Origin: Xanthobacteraceae bacterium
GTDB lineage: Bacteria > Pseudomonadota > Alphaproteobacteria > Rhizobiales > Xanthobacteraceae
Assembly (NCBI GenBank): GCA_022844205.1
Contig: JALHMF010000001.1
Location: 78,615-142,614, forward strand
DNA: 64,000 bases
Direction of reading: 5' to 3'
The position numbers and the translations under genes are program-made. Of this stretch, positions 24,975 through 35,708 are shown piece after piece. Under the pieces are notes generated by a model that was not told the DNA's origin, did not search any database, and was given only the letters and a program-made list of their open reading frames with translations. The first letter of the stretch is position 1, and every line of letters begins with the position of its first letter.

Positions 24975-26891
24975 TTACGGCAGTGGAATATTGAACGCCC
25001 GTGAAAGGCCGTAAATGGCCGCCGTGACGAGGGCTGCGTAGGGCAGCGACCAGTAGCGGAGCGAGGTGCAGGTCCACAGCAGCACGACAAGGTAAACGCC
25101 GAGCACCGGAAAAAATCCGGTGAACGGGATCGCGAAAATCGCAACCGCGAGAAACGCAATCTGCCGCGCTTCGGCGAAGGGCGGCCAGTTCAGCGCTGGA
25201 AGTTGTCCTCGCAGATATTGAATGAGCACGGTGAGGGTGACCAACAAACCCGGGATCGCCGCGAGCAACGGCACGAGGCGGCTGTCCGGCGCGAAATCGA
25301 GCGCGAGATAAATGCCAAGACCGAATATGACGAGTGCCGCGACCGACAACAGAAGCCCGGGACCGAAGATGGGACTGCTCGCTGTGGTGGCGGGACTCGG
25401 AGTGACGGGCGCCGCCGCGGCGATCTCCTTCCGCACTATCCATGCGCGGCGGAAGGTGATCGCGATGTGAATCACGATCACCGCGATCAGGCCCATCACG
25501 ATCGGACCCTTCAGCCAGCTCCAGCCGTGCAATTGGTAAGCAAGCCAGAAGTTGCGCTCGATCGGATCGGTAAGCACGAAGCCGACGAGGAAAGGCGCAC
25601 GCGGCCACTGCGCGCGCTTCATCAACCAGCCGAGTACGCCGAAGCCAAGCAGCGTCGTAAAGTCGATGACGGTTTTCTTCGCCTCGAACGAGCCGAGCAA
25701 AATGACGGCGATCAGGGGTGCTGCCACCAGGCCGAAATCGATGCGCGTGAGCTTCGCGATCCATGGGCTTGCAGCAAAGCAGATTGCTGCTCCGATGATC
25801 GCGGAGAGCGCGCTCGACCACACGATCAAAAACATCAAATCGAGATTCTGCGCGACGAAGCGCGGGCCGGGGAAATAGCCATAGACAAACAGCGCGCCGA
25901 GGAAGACGGCGGCCGCCGGTCCGCCCGGCACGGCGAACAGCAAGGTCGGCACGAGATCGGTGGTGATGGTGGCGTTGTTGGCGCCCTCCGCGGCGAGCAT
26001 GCCGCGCGGATCGCCCTTGCCGACCATCGACTTGTCCTTCGCCGTGGCAGTTGCCTGTCCGTAAGCGATCCAGGTGGAGGCAGTGGCGCCAATGGCCGGG
26101 ATGATTCCGAAAATCACGCCAATGAACGAACCCATTGAAATGACTTTCCAGTTGCGGCCGACATCGCGCACGCCCTCCATCCAGCCGGAAAGCTTGAATT
26201 TTTCCTGCGCGATGGCGCCGCCCTGTCCGAGCATGACGATCACTTCGGCGACCCCGAAGAGACCAAGTGCGACGATGGTCAGCGCGAAGCCGTCGAGCAG
26301 ATAGGGGAAATCGAAGGTGTAGCGAAGCTCGGGCGCGGAGGGTGCCACGCCCACCGTGCCGAGGAATAATCCGAGCGAGGCGGAGAGGATTCCTTTCGCG
26401 GGGCTGTTGCCGACGAGCCCGCTCGCATAGGCGAGGCCGACGATGGCAAGCATCAGCAATTCCGCCGAGCCGAGTGCGAGCACCAAGGGACCCGCAATCG
26501 GAATCGAAAGTGTCAGCACCACCGCGCCGACGAGCCCGCCGATCATCGACGCCAGAAACGCGCCGCCGAGTGCGCGGCCCGCTTCGCCGCGCCGCGCCAT
26601 CGCGAAGCCTTCAATCGCGGTGGGTCCGCTTGAAGCCGATGTCGGCGTGCCGAACAGGATCGCTGCAATGGTATCGGATGTGTAGACGATGCCGGTGGCG
26701 CCGAGCAGCATCGCGAGACCGGAGAACGGGTCGAGCTTCAGCGCGAACGGCAGCAGGATCGAGAGCGCGCCGATGCCGCCCAGCCCCGGCAGCATGCCGA
26801 TGATGCCGCCGGCGAACATGCCGACGAACAGCATCAGCATCCGGAACGGATCGAACAGTGCGATCAGTGCCGAGCCTGCCGCGTCCCACAT
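24975..26891 (-). CDS. fused TctA-TctB tripartite tricarboxylate transporter permease
   Basis: A 638-residue membrane protein. Residues 1-495 are a TctA permease with the conserved GMLPGLGGIGALSILLPFAL (about 32-51), GILFGTP-like AAILFGTPTSASSGPTAIEG and a second repeat GIIPAIGATASTWIAYGQA (about 267-285) and VPGGPAAAVFLG. Residues about 510-635 match the small TctB subunit (four hydrophobic segments, SRLVPLLAAIPGLLVTL, GFFPVLGVYLVVLLW). TctB normally is a separate gene before TctA; here it is joined to the C-terminus. It works with a TctC receptor, encoded upstream on the same strand after a 146-base palindromic gap. Confidence 0.88.
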   Translation of the reverse strand: MWDAAGSALIALFDPFRMLMLFVGMFAGGIIGMLPGLGGIGALSILLPFALKLDPFSGLAMLLGATGIVYTSDTIAAILFGTPTSASSGPTAIEGFAMARRGEAGRALGGAFLASMIGGLVGAVVLTLSIPIAGPLVLALGSAELLMLAIVGLAYASGLVGNSPAKGILSASLGLFLGTVGVAPSAPELRYTFDFPYLLDGFALTIVALGLFGVAEVIVMLGQGGAIAQEKFKLSGWMEGVRDVGRNWKVISMGSFIGVIFGIIPAIGATASTWIAYGQATATAKDKSMVGKGDPRGMLAAEGANNATITTDLVPTLLFAVPGGPAAAVFLGALFVYGYFPGPRFVAQNLDLMFLIVWSSALSAIIGAAICFAASPWIAKLTRIDFGLVAAPLIAVILLGSFEAKKTVIDFTTLLGFGVLGWLMKRAQWPRAPFLVGFVLTDPIERNFWLAYQLHGWSWLKGPIVMGLIAVIVIHIAITFRRAWIVRKEIAAAAPVTPSPATTASSPIFGPGLLLSVAALVIFGLGIYLALDFAPDSRLVPLLAAIPGLLVTLTVLIQYLRGQLPALNWPPFAEARQIAFLAVAIFAIPFTGFFPVLGVYLVVLLWTCTSLRYWSLPYAALVTAAIYGLSRAFNIPLP

Positions 26892-26918
26892 TTATTTTGC
26901 CAGCCTCTGCCCGGAATG

Positions 26919-27024
26919 ACGTTCCCCGGACGGCGAGCGAATGCGAGCCGATCCCGGGTCCAGTTTCTTGTAGACAGTACTGGCCCCCGGGTCTCGCACG
27001 AACTCGCGCTCGCCCGGGGAACGT
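26919..27024. repeat. long imperfect inverted repeat between tctC and tctAB
   Basis: ACGTTCCCCGG (26919-26929) and CCGGGGAACGT (27014-27024) are perfect outer arms. Inner matches include GGCGAGCG/CGCTCGCC, TGCGAG/CTCGCA, CCCGGGTCCAG against CTGGCCCCCGGG and a centre with GTAGACAGTACTGG. The structure lies between receptor and permease genes and resembles dispersed repeats of this genome. Confidence 0.7.
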
Positions 27025-27037
27025 GTGTTGGCGATGC

Positions 27038-28138
27038 TCAGAGCTTCACATTGTATTTTTCGACAAGGAACTTGCGGAGATATTCCGCGACTTCCGGCGA
27101 AGCGGCCAGCGCACTCTTCACGTTCTTCTCGATCGCCTTGCCGTCCTGCAGCTTGTAACCGCCGGTGACCTGCTTGCCCTTGGTGATGAAGTCCAGATCG
27201 CTGTTCACCTTCGCTGCCGCGGCCGAGAACGCATCGAGTGCTTCCTGCGGCGTGCCCGCGGGCATCCAGCCGGTGACACCATATTCGAAGGTGAGGGCGG
27301 CGGAGGCCTCATACGCTCCCCATACCGGGCCGGAAGGCTCCTTGTTGAAGAGCATTTTGTAAACCTCATAGGTCGAGGGCAGGTCGTTCACCACCGGGTC
27401 GCGCTCGGTGAATTTGCCCTGTGCGTTCGACGCGCCGCCGGTGAAGAGAGGAATGGCCTTCTTGGCTTCGGCCTGCGGCTTCACCTGCGTGAGGTAGACG
27501 GACGTGAACTGGAAGTCGAAATTGGTTTCCCCGCGCTCGAAGGCGAGGCGGATCGGTCCGCGTCCCTGGAAGCCGAGCACCGTCTTCACATCGAGGCCCA
27601 GAAGCTCGAACGCGAGCAGCACCGGAAGATCGCTCGCGGTGGCGCCGATGCCGCCATAGACGAGGCCGGTCTTCGGCTTCTTCAGATCGGCGGGGCTGGC
27701 AATGCCGGTGTCCGGCGCGGCATAGACGACGGGACCGATGGCGAGGGCATAGGCGATCCGCTTGTTGGAGAGGTCGTAATCCACGCCCTTCTGCTTCAGC
27801 ATGTAAGGAAAGGCCGAAGAGGACGTGGTGGAGAGGATCGTCAGTCCGTCGTTCTTGCCCTGCTTCTCGAACTGGTTGGCGCCGAGGATCGAGCCGCCGC
27901 CGCCGAGATTCGTGATGTTGAAATTCGGGTTGCCCGGGATGTGCTTGGTCAGAAACGGCGCCACAAAGCGTGTGGTCACGTCGGCGGCGCCGCCGGCCGC
28001 GAAGGGTACAATCACATCGATGGTCTTGCCGGCGTAAAAATCGGCGGCCCGGGCATAACGGACGGGGCCAAGTGTGGCGGCGACGGAGGCCGCTGCACCA
28101 TAAGCGAGCAGGTCCCGGCGGTTCGGCGTCTGTTTCAT
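27038..28138 (-). CDS. tripartite tricarboxylate transporter substrate-binding protein (TctC/BugT family)
   Basis: A 366-residue periplasmic receptor. The N-terminus has a twin-arginine signal (NRRDLLAYGAAASVAATLG, ending ARA), less common than Sec for this family. The family start DFYAGKTIDVIVPFAAGGAA (about 32-51) and the NLGGGGSILGANQF loop fit the carboxylate-binding TctC/Bug proteins. TGLVYGGIGATASDL is the second binding loop. It is somewhat longer than the usual 320-330 residues, mainly near the C-terminus. AGGGAGG lies upstream of the ATG. Confidence 0.88.
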   Translation of the reverse strand: MKQTPNRRDLLAYGAAASVAATLGPVRYARAADFYAGKTIDVIVPFAAGGAADVTTRFVAPFLTKHIPGNPNFNITNLGGGGSILGANQFEKQGKNDGLTILSTTSSSAFPYMLKQKGVDYDLSNKRIAYALAIGPVVYAAPDTGIASPADLKKPKTGLVYGGIGATASDLPVLLAFELLGLDVKTVLGFQGRGPIRLAFERGETNFDFQFTSVYLTQVKPQAEAKKAIPLFTGGASNAQGKFTERDPVVNDLPSTYEVYKMLFNKEPSGPVWGAYEASAALTFEYGVTGWMPAGTPQEALDAFSAAAAKVNSDLDFITKGKQVTGGYKLQDGKAIEKNVKSALAASPEVAEYLRKFLVEKYNVKL

Positions 28139-28367
28139 TGTCTCCTCCCTGGAGTTTTCTTGGAAATTTCCCTCGGCTCCCCGGCCTGCTTTTGTTTTAT
28201 TGTGCAGTTGCGAACACTCTTGCTGCGGTGTTCCTAATTCTGGAGAGCGATGGAATTGGCGTGTAAATTCCTCGTAGAATTGGCTGTGGCATTCGAGCGA
28301 TTGAAACTGTATAGCCCGACTGTCTCCTTCGCTAAAGCCTGTCGCTTATGGAGTTGTCGAGTTTCGT

Positions 28368-30458
<2,091 letters not shown>

Positions 30459-30480
30459 AACACTCAGGGAGGACTACAGA

Positions 30481-32067
30481 ATGAAAGCACCGATTCTGGG
30501 CTTGGTGGGAGCGCTCGCCTTTACGTTTGGCGGCGTATTCTCCGAAGCTCATGCCCAACAACCGAAGCGCGGCGGCATTCTGCAATTCGCGATCAGCGCA
30601 GAAGCGCCACATTACGACCCGCATGCCAGCGATACTTACGCAACACTGCATTTTTCATCGCCGTTCTATTCGACGCTTCTGACATACGACCTCTCCAAAT
30701 TCCCGGCGATTAAGGGCGATCTGGCGAAATCCTGGACGGTTTCACCTGACAAGCTGACCTACACCTTCGTATTGAACGAGGGCGTAAAGTTTCATGACGG
30801 CACGACGCTTACCTCGGAAGACATCAAGGCGACCTACGACCGCCTTCGCAATCCTCCGCAGGGCGTGGTTTCCAACCGCCGCGCGACCTTCGCAGACATC
30901 GACACGATCGAAACCCCGAATCCAACGACCGTTGTCTTCAAGTTGAAGGCGGTGAACTCTTCGATGCTCGATCACTTCGCGAGCCCGTGGAACACGGTCT
31001 ATTCGGCGAAGGACCTAGCCGCCGATCCGGCAGGTCCCCGCACCAAGATCAACGGCACCGGACCTTTCACCTTCGTGGAACACGTGAAGGGCAGCCACGT
31101 CGCGGGCAAGAAGAACGACAACTACTTCAAGAAGGGCCTGCCTTATCTCGATGGCTATCGCGGCGTGTTCACGCTGCAGGCAGCCGCCATGCTGAACGCC
31201 ATCCAGGGCGGTCAGGTGCTCGGCGAATTCCGTGGAATTTCGCCGGCGGAACGCGACCGTCTCGTCTCTGCGATGGGCGACAAGCTCCGCATCGAGGAGT
31301 CGAGCTGGACGCTGAACCTGCTGGTTTCCTTCAATACCGAAAAGCCACCGTTCAACGACGTGAAGGTGCGCAGGGCGCTTCTGTTGGCGATTGACCGCTG
31401 GGGTGGCAGCCAGGGACTCTCGCGTATTTCGACCTTGCGCGCGGTCGGTGGCGTGGTCCGTCCGGGTGCGCCACTGGCGACGCCTGAGGCCGAACTCGCC
31501 AAACTTCCGGGCTTCGGCAAGGACATCAAGGCGGCCCGCGCGGAAGCGAGGAAGCTGCTGAAGGAAGCCGGTCAGGAGAACCTCAAATTCGTTCTCTGGA
31601 ACCGCAACCTGGCGATGCCCTACACTCCGGCGGGAATCTTCCTCGTCGACCAGTGGCGGCAGATCGGCGTCGAAGTCGAACATAAACAGTCCGACACCGC
31701 GCCGTACATCGCGGCCATGCAGAGCGGCAATTTCGACGTGGCGATCGACTTCTCCAACCTGTTCAACGACGATCCCACGCTCTCGCTTACCAAGTTCCTC
31801 TCGCACAAGAAGAACCCGCTCAACATGTCGCGGGCGAACGACGACGAGGTGGACAAGCTCTACGACCAGCAGCTACGTGAAGGCGACGTGGAGAAGCGCA
31901 AGGCGTTGATCCGCGCGCTGGAGAAGCGTGTGTTCGAGCAGGGCTATCAACAGCCGCTGCTTTGGTGGCACCGCATCGTCCCGACTCATAAGGTCGTGAT
32001 GGGCTGGAAAATGTCGCCAAGCCATAACCTCGGCGCCGATCTCGCCGAAGTGTGGCTGAACCAGTGA
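30481..32067 (+). CDS. extracellular solute-binding protein family 5 (peptide/opine type)
   Basis: A 528-residue periplasmic receptor with a Sec signal (APILGLVGALAFTFGGVF, ending AHAQ). Mature start PKRGGILQFAISAEAPHYDP and GVKFHDGTTLTSEDIKATYDR are SBP_bac_5 hallmarks. ATG 30481 has AGGGAGG ten bases upstream; an earlier in-frame start at 30346 would run through the end of the ATPase gene. It lies 22 bases after the ATPase gene. The ligand is unknown; family members bind peptides, nickel chelates, opines or oligosaccharides. Confidence 0.9.
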   Translation: MKAPILGLVGALAFTFGGVFSEAHAQQPKRGGILQFAISAEAPHYDPHASDTYATLHFSSPFYSTLLTYDLSKFPAIKGDLAKSWTVSPDKLTYTFVLNEGVKFHDGTTLTSEDIKATYDRLRNPPQGVVSNRRATFADIDTIETPNPTTVVFKLKAVNSSMLDHFASPWNTVYSAKDLAADPAGPRTKINGTGPFTFVEHVKGSHVAGKKNDNYFKKGLPYLDGYRGVFTLQAAAMLNAIQGGQVLGEFRGISPAERDRLVSAMGDKLRIEESSWTLNLLVSFNTEKPPFNDVKVRRALLLAIDRWGGSQGLSRISTLRAVGGVVRPGAPLATPEAELAKLPGFGKDIKAARAEARKLLKEAGQENLKFVLWNRNLAMPYTPAGIFLVDQWRQIGVEVEHKQSDTAPYIAAMQSGNFDVAIDFSNLFNDDPTLSLTKFLSHKKNPLNMSRANDDEVDKLYDQQLREGDVEKRKALIRALEKRVFEQGYQQPLLWWHRIVPTHKVVMGWKMSPSHNLGADLAEVWLNQ

Positions 32068-32077
32068 AGACTTATTT

Positions 32078-32179
32078 CATCCTTCCAGACGGCCGCTTCG
32101 CGGCCTCCTCAGGATGAGGTAACAATCGATTAGGCCTCACCCCGAGGAGCGGCCGAAAGCCGCGTCTCGAAGGGTGGGG
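32078..32179. repeat. palindromic repeat, CATCCTTCGAGACG / CTCAGGATGAGG family, copy 1
   Basis: Sequence CATCCTTCCAGACGGCCGC ... CCTCAGGATGAGG, then CCTCACCCCGAGGAGC ... GTCTCGAAGGGTGGGG on the other arm. The two halves are imperfect inverted repeats. Related copies lie at 34075 and 46342. It separates the receptor gene from the permeases of the same operon. Confidence 0.8.
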
Positions 32180-32198
32180 CCGAAATCCGGGACAGAAC

Positions 32199-33152
32199 AT
32201 GCTCCGCTATACGATCAACCGCATCCTGCTGATGATCCCCACGCTGATCGGCGTGGCGGTGCTCGTGTTCTTCATGCTGCGCATCGTTCCCGGCGATATC
32301 GTCGAGGTGAAGCTGCGCGGCGACGGCGGCAACATCACCCAGGAGGTGGTCGAGCAGGAGCGCAAGCGGCTCGGCCTCGACCGGCCCCTGCTCATTCAGT
32401 TCAAGGATTACATGATCGGGTTGGCCAAACTCGATCTCGGCATTTCCATGTGGACCGAGCGGCCGGTGATCGAGGAGATCGCAATCCGGCTCGAACTGTC
32501 CCTCGAAGTGGCGATCCTCGCGACCATCATCGCAATCCTGTTGGCCGTGCCTTTGGGGACGGCAGCCGCGCTGATGCGCGACACATGGGTCGACTACGCG
32601 GTCCGCATCATCACCATCGGCGGGCTTTCGATCCCGTCCTTCTGGTTCGGCATGTTGATCATGCTGACCCTGCTCTCCTTGTTTAACTGGCTGCCGCCGA
32701 TCGTATTCACGCCGATCTATGTCGATCCGGTCGCGAATCTGACGCAACTGATCTGGCCGGCAATGGCGGTGGGCTACCGCTACTGCGCCGTTACCGCGCG
32801 CATGATCCGTTCCTCGCTGCTGGAAATCATGTCGGAAGATTACATCCGCACCGCCCGCGCCAAGGGCGTTTACGAAAAGCTCGTCGTTTCGCGCCATGCG
32901 CTTCGCAATGCGATGTTGCCGGCGATCACGGTGATCGGTCTTGAATTCGCGTTTCTCATCGGCGGTCTGGTGGTCACCGAGCAGGTGTTCAACCTGAACG
33001 GCATTGGTCAGCTCTTTGTCCAGAGCGTGTCGCGCAATGACTTCATGCTCATTCAGGGCATGGTGATGATGATCGCGGTGTTCTATGTGTTTGTGAATCT
33101 CATCGTCGATCTGCTCTACGCGGTCTTCGATCCGCGCATCCGGTACGGCTGA
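32199..33152 (+). CDS. dipeptide-type ABC transporter permease (DppB family)
   Basis: A 317-residue permease with six hydrophobic segments. YTINRILLMIPTLIGVAVLV is the typical first helix, and LDRPLLIQFKDYMIGLAKLD and LGISMW the following loop. The ATPase-coupling loop is EDYIRTARAKGVYEKLVVSRH (split as EDYIRTARAKGV and YEKLVVSRHALRNA). EQVFNLNGIGQLFVQSV is the second-last family motif. The ribosome site is weak, and a repeat separates it from the receptor gene. Confidence 0.92.
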   Translation: MLRYTINRILLMIPTLIGVAVLVFFMLRIVPGDIVEVKLRGDGGNITQEVVEQERKRLGLDRPLLIQFKDYMIGLAKLDLGISMWTERPVIEEIAIRLELSLEVAILATIIAILLAVPLGTAAALMRDTWVDYAVRIITIGGLSIPSFWFGMLIMLTLLSLFNWLPPIVFTPIYVDPVANLTQLIWPAMAVGYRYCAVTARMIRSSLLEIMSEDYIRTARAKGVYEKLVVSRHALRNAMLPAITVIGLEFAFLIGGLVVTEQVFNLNGIGQLFVQSVSRNDFMLIQGMVMMIAVFYVFVNLIVDLLYAVFDPRIRYG

Positions 33153-33162
33153 GGAGGCTCGA

Positions 33163-34059
33163 ATGGCCGTCATTTCCGCTCCCGCATCAGCAGCCGTAGC
33201 ACCCAGGCGCCGCGGTCCTGTCATGGAATTCATCTACAAGCAGCCGCTGGGCGCGGTCAGTCTTGTTGTGATCCTCATCATGATGTTTGCCGGCATTTTT
33301 TCCGAACTGGTGGCGCCCTACGATCCGCTCACGATCGATTTTGCCTCGATCCTTGCCGCTCCGTCCTGGGACCACTGGATGGGCACCGATGCCTATGGCC
33401 GCGATATTTTCTCGCGCATCATTCACGGCTCACGCACGGCCCTGGTGATCGGCTTCGCCGCTTCGTTCATTGGCTCGACACTCGGCGCCATGCTCGGCGT
33501 CGCCTCGGCTTTTTTCGGCGGCAAGATCGACGACTGGATTCAGCGTTTCGTGGACGTGCTGCTCGCGTTCCCGATCATCGTGCTGGCGCTTGTGGTCGTT
33601 GCGGCCCTCCGCAAGACGGTGGTCGCGGGCGTGGACGTCAATCTGGTCTTCGCCATCTCGATCCCGATCCTGCCGCGCGTGGCCCGCGTCGTGCGCGCCG
33701 CGGCACTCTCGGTACGCGTAATGCCTTATGTCGATGCGGCCCGCGCCGCCGGCTACTCCAATTCGCGTATCATCTTCCGGCACATGGCGCCGAACGTGGT
33801 GGCGCCGTACCTGATCATGTTCACGGCCTTCATCGCGCAGGCGATCCTGCTCGAAGCCTCGCTCTCGTTCCTCGGTCTCGGCGTAACCGAGCCGACGGCG
33901 GCATGGGGGCTGATGCTCTCGGGCAATGCGGCGGACTTCTATCGCGAGGCGCCGTGGATGATCCTGTTCCCCGGCATTGCGATTTCGCTCGCGGTGTTCG
34001 CCTTCAACCTCTTCGGCGACAGCCTGCGCGACTATCTCGATCCGCGGTTCAGGGTCTAA
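33163..34059 (+). CDS. dipeptide-type ABC transporter permease (DppC family)
   Basis: A 298-residue permease partner of the DppB-type protein, starting ten bases after it behind GAGGAGG. HWMGTDAYGRDIFSRIIHGS (about 66-85) is the DppC signature; VMPYVDAARAAGYSNSRIIF is the coupling loop; EASLSFLGLGVTEPTAAWG is the C-terminal family motif. Last gene of the transporter operon, followed by a palindromic repeat before convergent matB. Confidence 0.93.
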   Translation: MAVISAPASAAVAPRRRGPVMEFIYKQPLGAVSLVVILIMMFAGIFSELVAPYDPLTIDFASILAAPSWDHWMGTDAYGRDIFSRIIHGSRTALVIGFAASFIGSTLGAMLGVASAFFGGKIDDWIQRFVDVLLAFPIIVLALVVVAALRKTVVAGVDVNLVFAISIPILPRVARVVRAAALSVRVMPYVDAARAAGYSNSRIIFRHMAPNVVAPYLIMFTAFIAQAILLEASLSFLGLGVTEPTAAWGLMLSGNAADFYREAPWMILFPGIAISLAVFAFNLFGDSLRDYLDPRFRV

Positions 34060-34074
34060 CTCCAACGATAGCCG

Positions 34075-34171
34075 CCTCATCCTGAGGAGCCGCGCGTAAG
34101 TGCGGCGTCTCGAAGGATGAAGGCGGCCTCATGCTTCGAGACGCGCCTGACGGCGCTCCTCAGCATGAGGT
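34075..34171. repeat. palindromic repeat, same family, copy 2
   Basis: CCTCATCCTGAGGAGC ... GTCTCGAAGGATGA is followed by its inverted counterpart CATGCTTCGAGACGC ... CTCCTCAGCATGAGG. It lies between convergent dppC and matB, where it could stop transcription from both sides. Its halves match copies at 32078 and 46342. Confidence 0.85.
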
Positions 34172-34184
34172 TTGAGTTTTCAGA

Positions 34185-35708
34185 TTAAGCCAAGCCCTTC
34201 GCGTAAGTGCCGGCGTAAGTCTCGCGCAGGATGTTCTTCTGTACCTTACCCATCGCGTTGCGGGGCAGTTCCAGCACGAAGAACACGCGCTTGGGCTGCT
34301 TGAACTTCGCGAGCCGGCCTTCCAGCGCCTTCAGCACTGCGGCTTCGGTGACGCTTGCGTCCTTGGCGCGGACGCACACCGCCGTGACACCCTCGCCGAA
34401 ATCCGGATGCGGCAAGCCGATCACGGCGGATTCGTTGATGCCCGGAATGGCGTCGATCTCGGATTCCACCTCCTTCGGATACACATTGTAGCCGCCGGTG
34501 ATGACAAGATCCTTGGAGCGGCCGACGATGTGAATGTAGCCGCGCTCGTCCACCTTCGAGACATCGCCGGTGATGAAAAAACCGTCTGCGCGGAATTCGG
34601 CTTTCGTTTTCTCCGGCATCCGCCAGTAGGCCTGAAACACATTCGGCCCGCGCACTTCCAGCACCCCGACTTCACCCTGCGGAAGCATCCTCCCTGTCTC
34701 TGCGTCGGCGATGCGGACTTCGATGCCGGGCAAAGGAAAGCCGACCGTACCCGCGATGCGGTCGCCGTCATACGGATTCGAGGTGATCATGCCGGTTTCG
34801 GTCATGCCGTAGCGCTCAAGAATCGCGTGACCGGTGCGCGTCTTGAAGGCGTCATGGGTCTCGGCGAGCAGCGGCGCGGAACCGGCTGTGAACAGGCGCA
34901 TGTGCTTCGTGGCTTCCTTGGTGAGGCCCGGATGCTCCACCAGCCGCACGTAGAAGGTGGGCACGCCCATCATGCTGGTGGCGCGCGGCATCAGCTTCAT
35001 GATCTGGTCGGGATCGAATTTCTGCAGATAGATCATCGTGCCGCCGGCGAGGAGCAGCACGTTGCTCGCGACGAAGAGGCCGTGTGTATGGAAGATCGGC
35101 AGTGCGTGAAGAAGCACGTCTTTGCCGGTGAAGCGCCAATAATCCTTCAGCACCGCCGCATTGGAATAGAGATTTTCATGCGTCAGCATCGCGCCCTTGG
35201 AGCGGCCGGTGGTGCCCGATGTGTAGAGAATGGCGGCGAGATCGTCCGGACCGCGCGCGACGACGGGCTGGATCGGCGCGCCTCCAGCATTCTTCAATAG
35301 GGTGCCGTCGCCATTCACGCCGAGACTCTCCACGTGAATCCTGCCGAGCTTCGCGCACAGCCCGCGCACATCCTTCTCGGTTTCCGGCCGGCAGACCACG
35401 AAACTCGGATCGGAGTCGGTGAGAAAATAGTCAAGCTCGGGCAGCGGGTAAGCCGTATTGAGGGGCAGGAAAGCGGCCCCCGCCCGCAGCGAGGCGAGAT
35501 AAAGCGCGAGCCCCTGCCAGGATTTTTCGATCTGCGCGGCGACCCGGTCGCCGGGCTTCACGCCCGAGCGGATGAGATGGCCCGATAGTGTTTCCACCAG
35601 CGCATAGAGATCGCCGTAGGAAATCCGCTTGCCGTCCGCGAGTTCGATCGCCGACTTGTCACGGGAAGGGATCGCGCCAACGAGCGCGTCGTAGAAATGA
35701 TTGCTCAT
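34185..35708 (-). CDS. matB: malonyl-CoA synthetase
   Basis: A 507-residue AMP-forming ligase that activates malonate (or methylmalonate) with CoA. The P-loop is ILYTSGTTGRSKGAMLTHEN (about 165-184), the A5 motif YGMTETGMITSNPYDGDRI (split as YGMTETGMI and TSNPYDGDR), the hinge RSKDLVITGGYNVYPKEVE and the catalytic lysine in NAMGKVQKN. The DRIAGTVGFPLPG segment with its arginine is characteristic of malonate-specific enzymes. Four-base overlap with the decarboxylase gene upstream. Together they turn malonate into acetyl-CoA plus CO2. Confidence 0.92.
   Translation of the reverse strand: MSNHFYDALVGAIPSRDKSAIELADGKRISYGDLYALVETLSGHLIRSGVKPGDRVAAQIEKSWQGLALYLASLRAGAAFLPLNTAYPLPELDYFLTDSDPSFVVCRPETEKDVRGLCAKLGRIHVESLGVNGDGTLLKNAGGAPIQPVVARGPDDLAAILYTSGTTGRSKGAMLTHENLYSNAAVLKDYWRFTGKDVLLHALPIFHTHGLFVASNVLLLAGGTMIYLQKFDPDQIMKLMPRATSMMGVPTFYVRLVEHPGLTKEATKHMRLFTAGSAPLLAETHDAFKTRTGHAILERYGMTETGMITSNPYDGDRIAGTVGFPLPGIEVRIADAETGRMLPQGEVGVLEVRGPNVFQAYWRMPEKTKAEFRADGFFITGDVSKVDERGYIHIVGRSKDLVITGGYNVYPKEVESEIDAIPGINESAVIGLPHPDFGEGVTAVCVRAKDASVTEAAVLKALEGRLAKFKQPKRVFFVLELPRNAMGKVQKNILRETYAGTYAKGLA

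Noticed and set aside
26858-28237. Plus-strand open frame over the tctC gene
   Set aside because: Shadow frame; the minus strand has a complete receptor with signal peptide and ribosome site.
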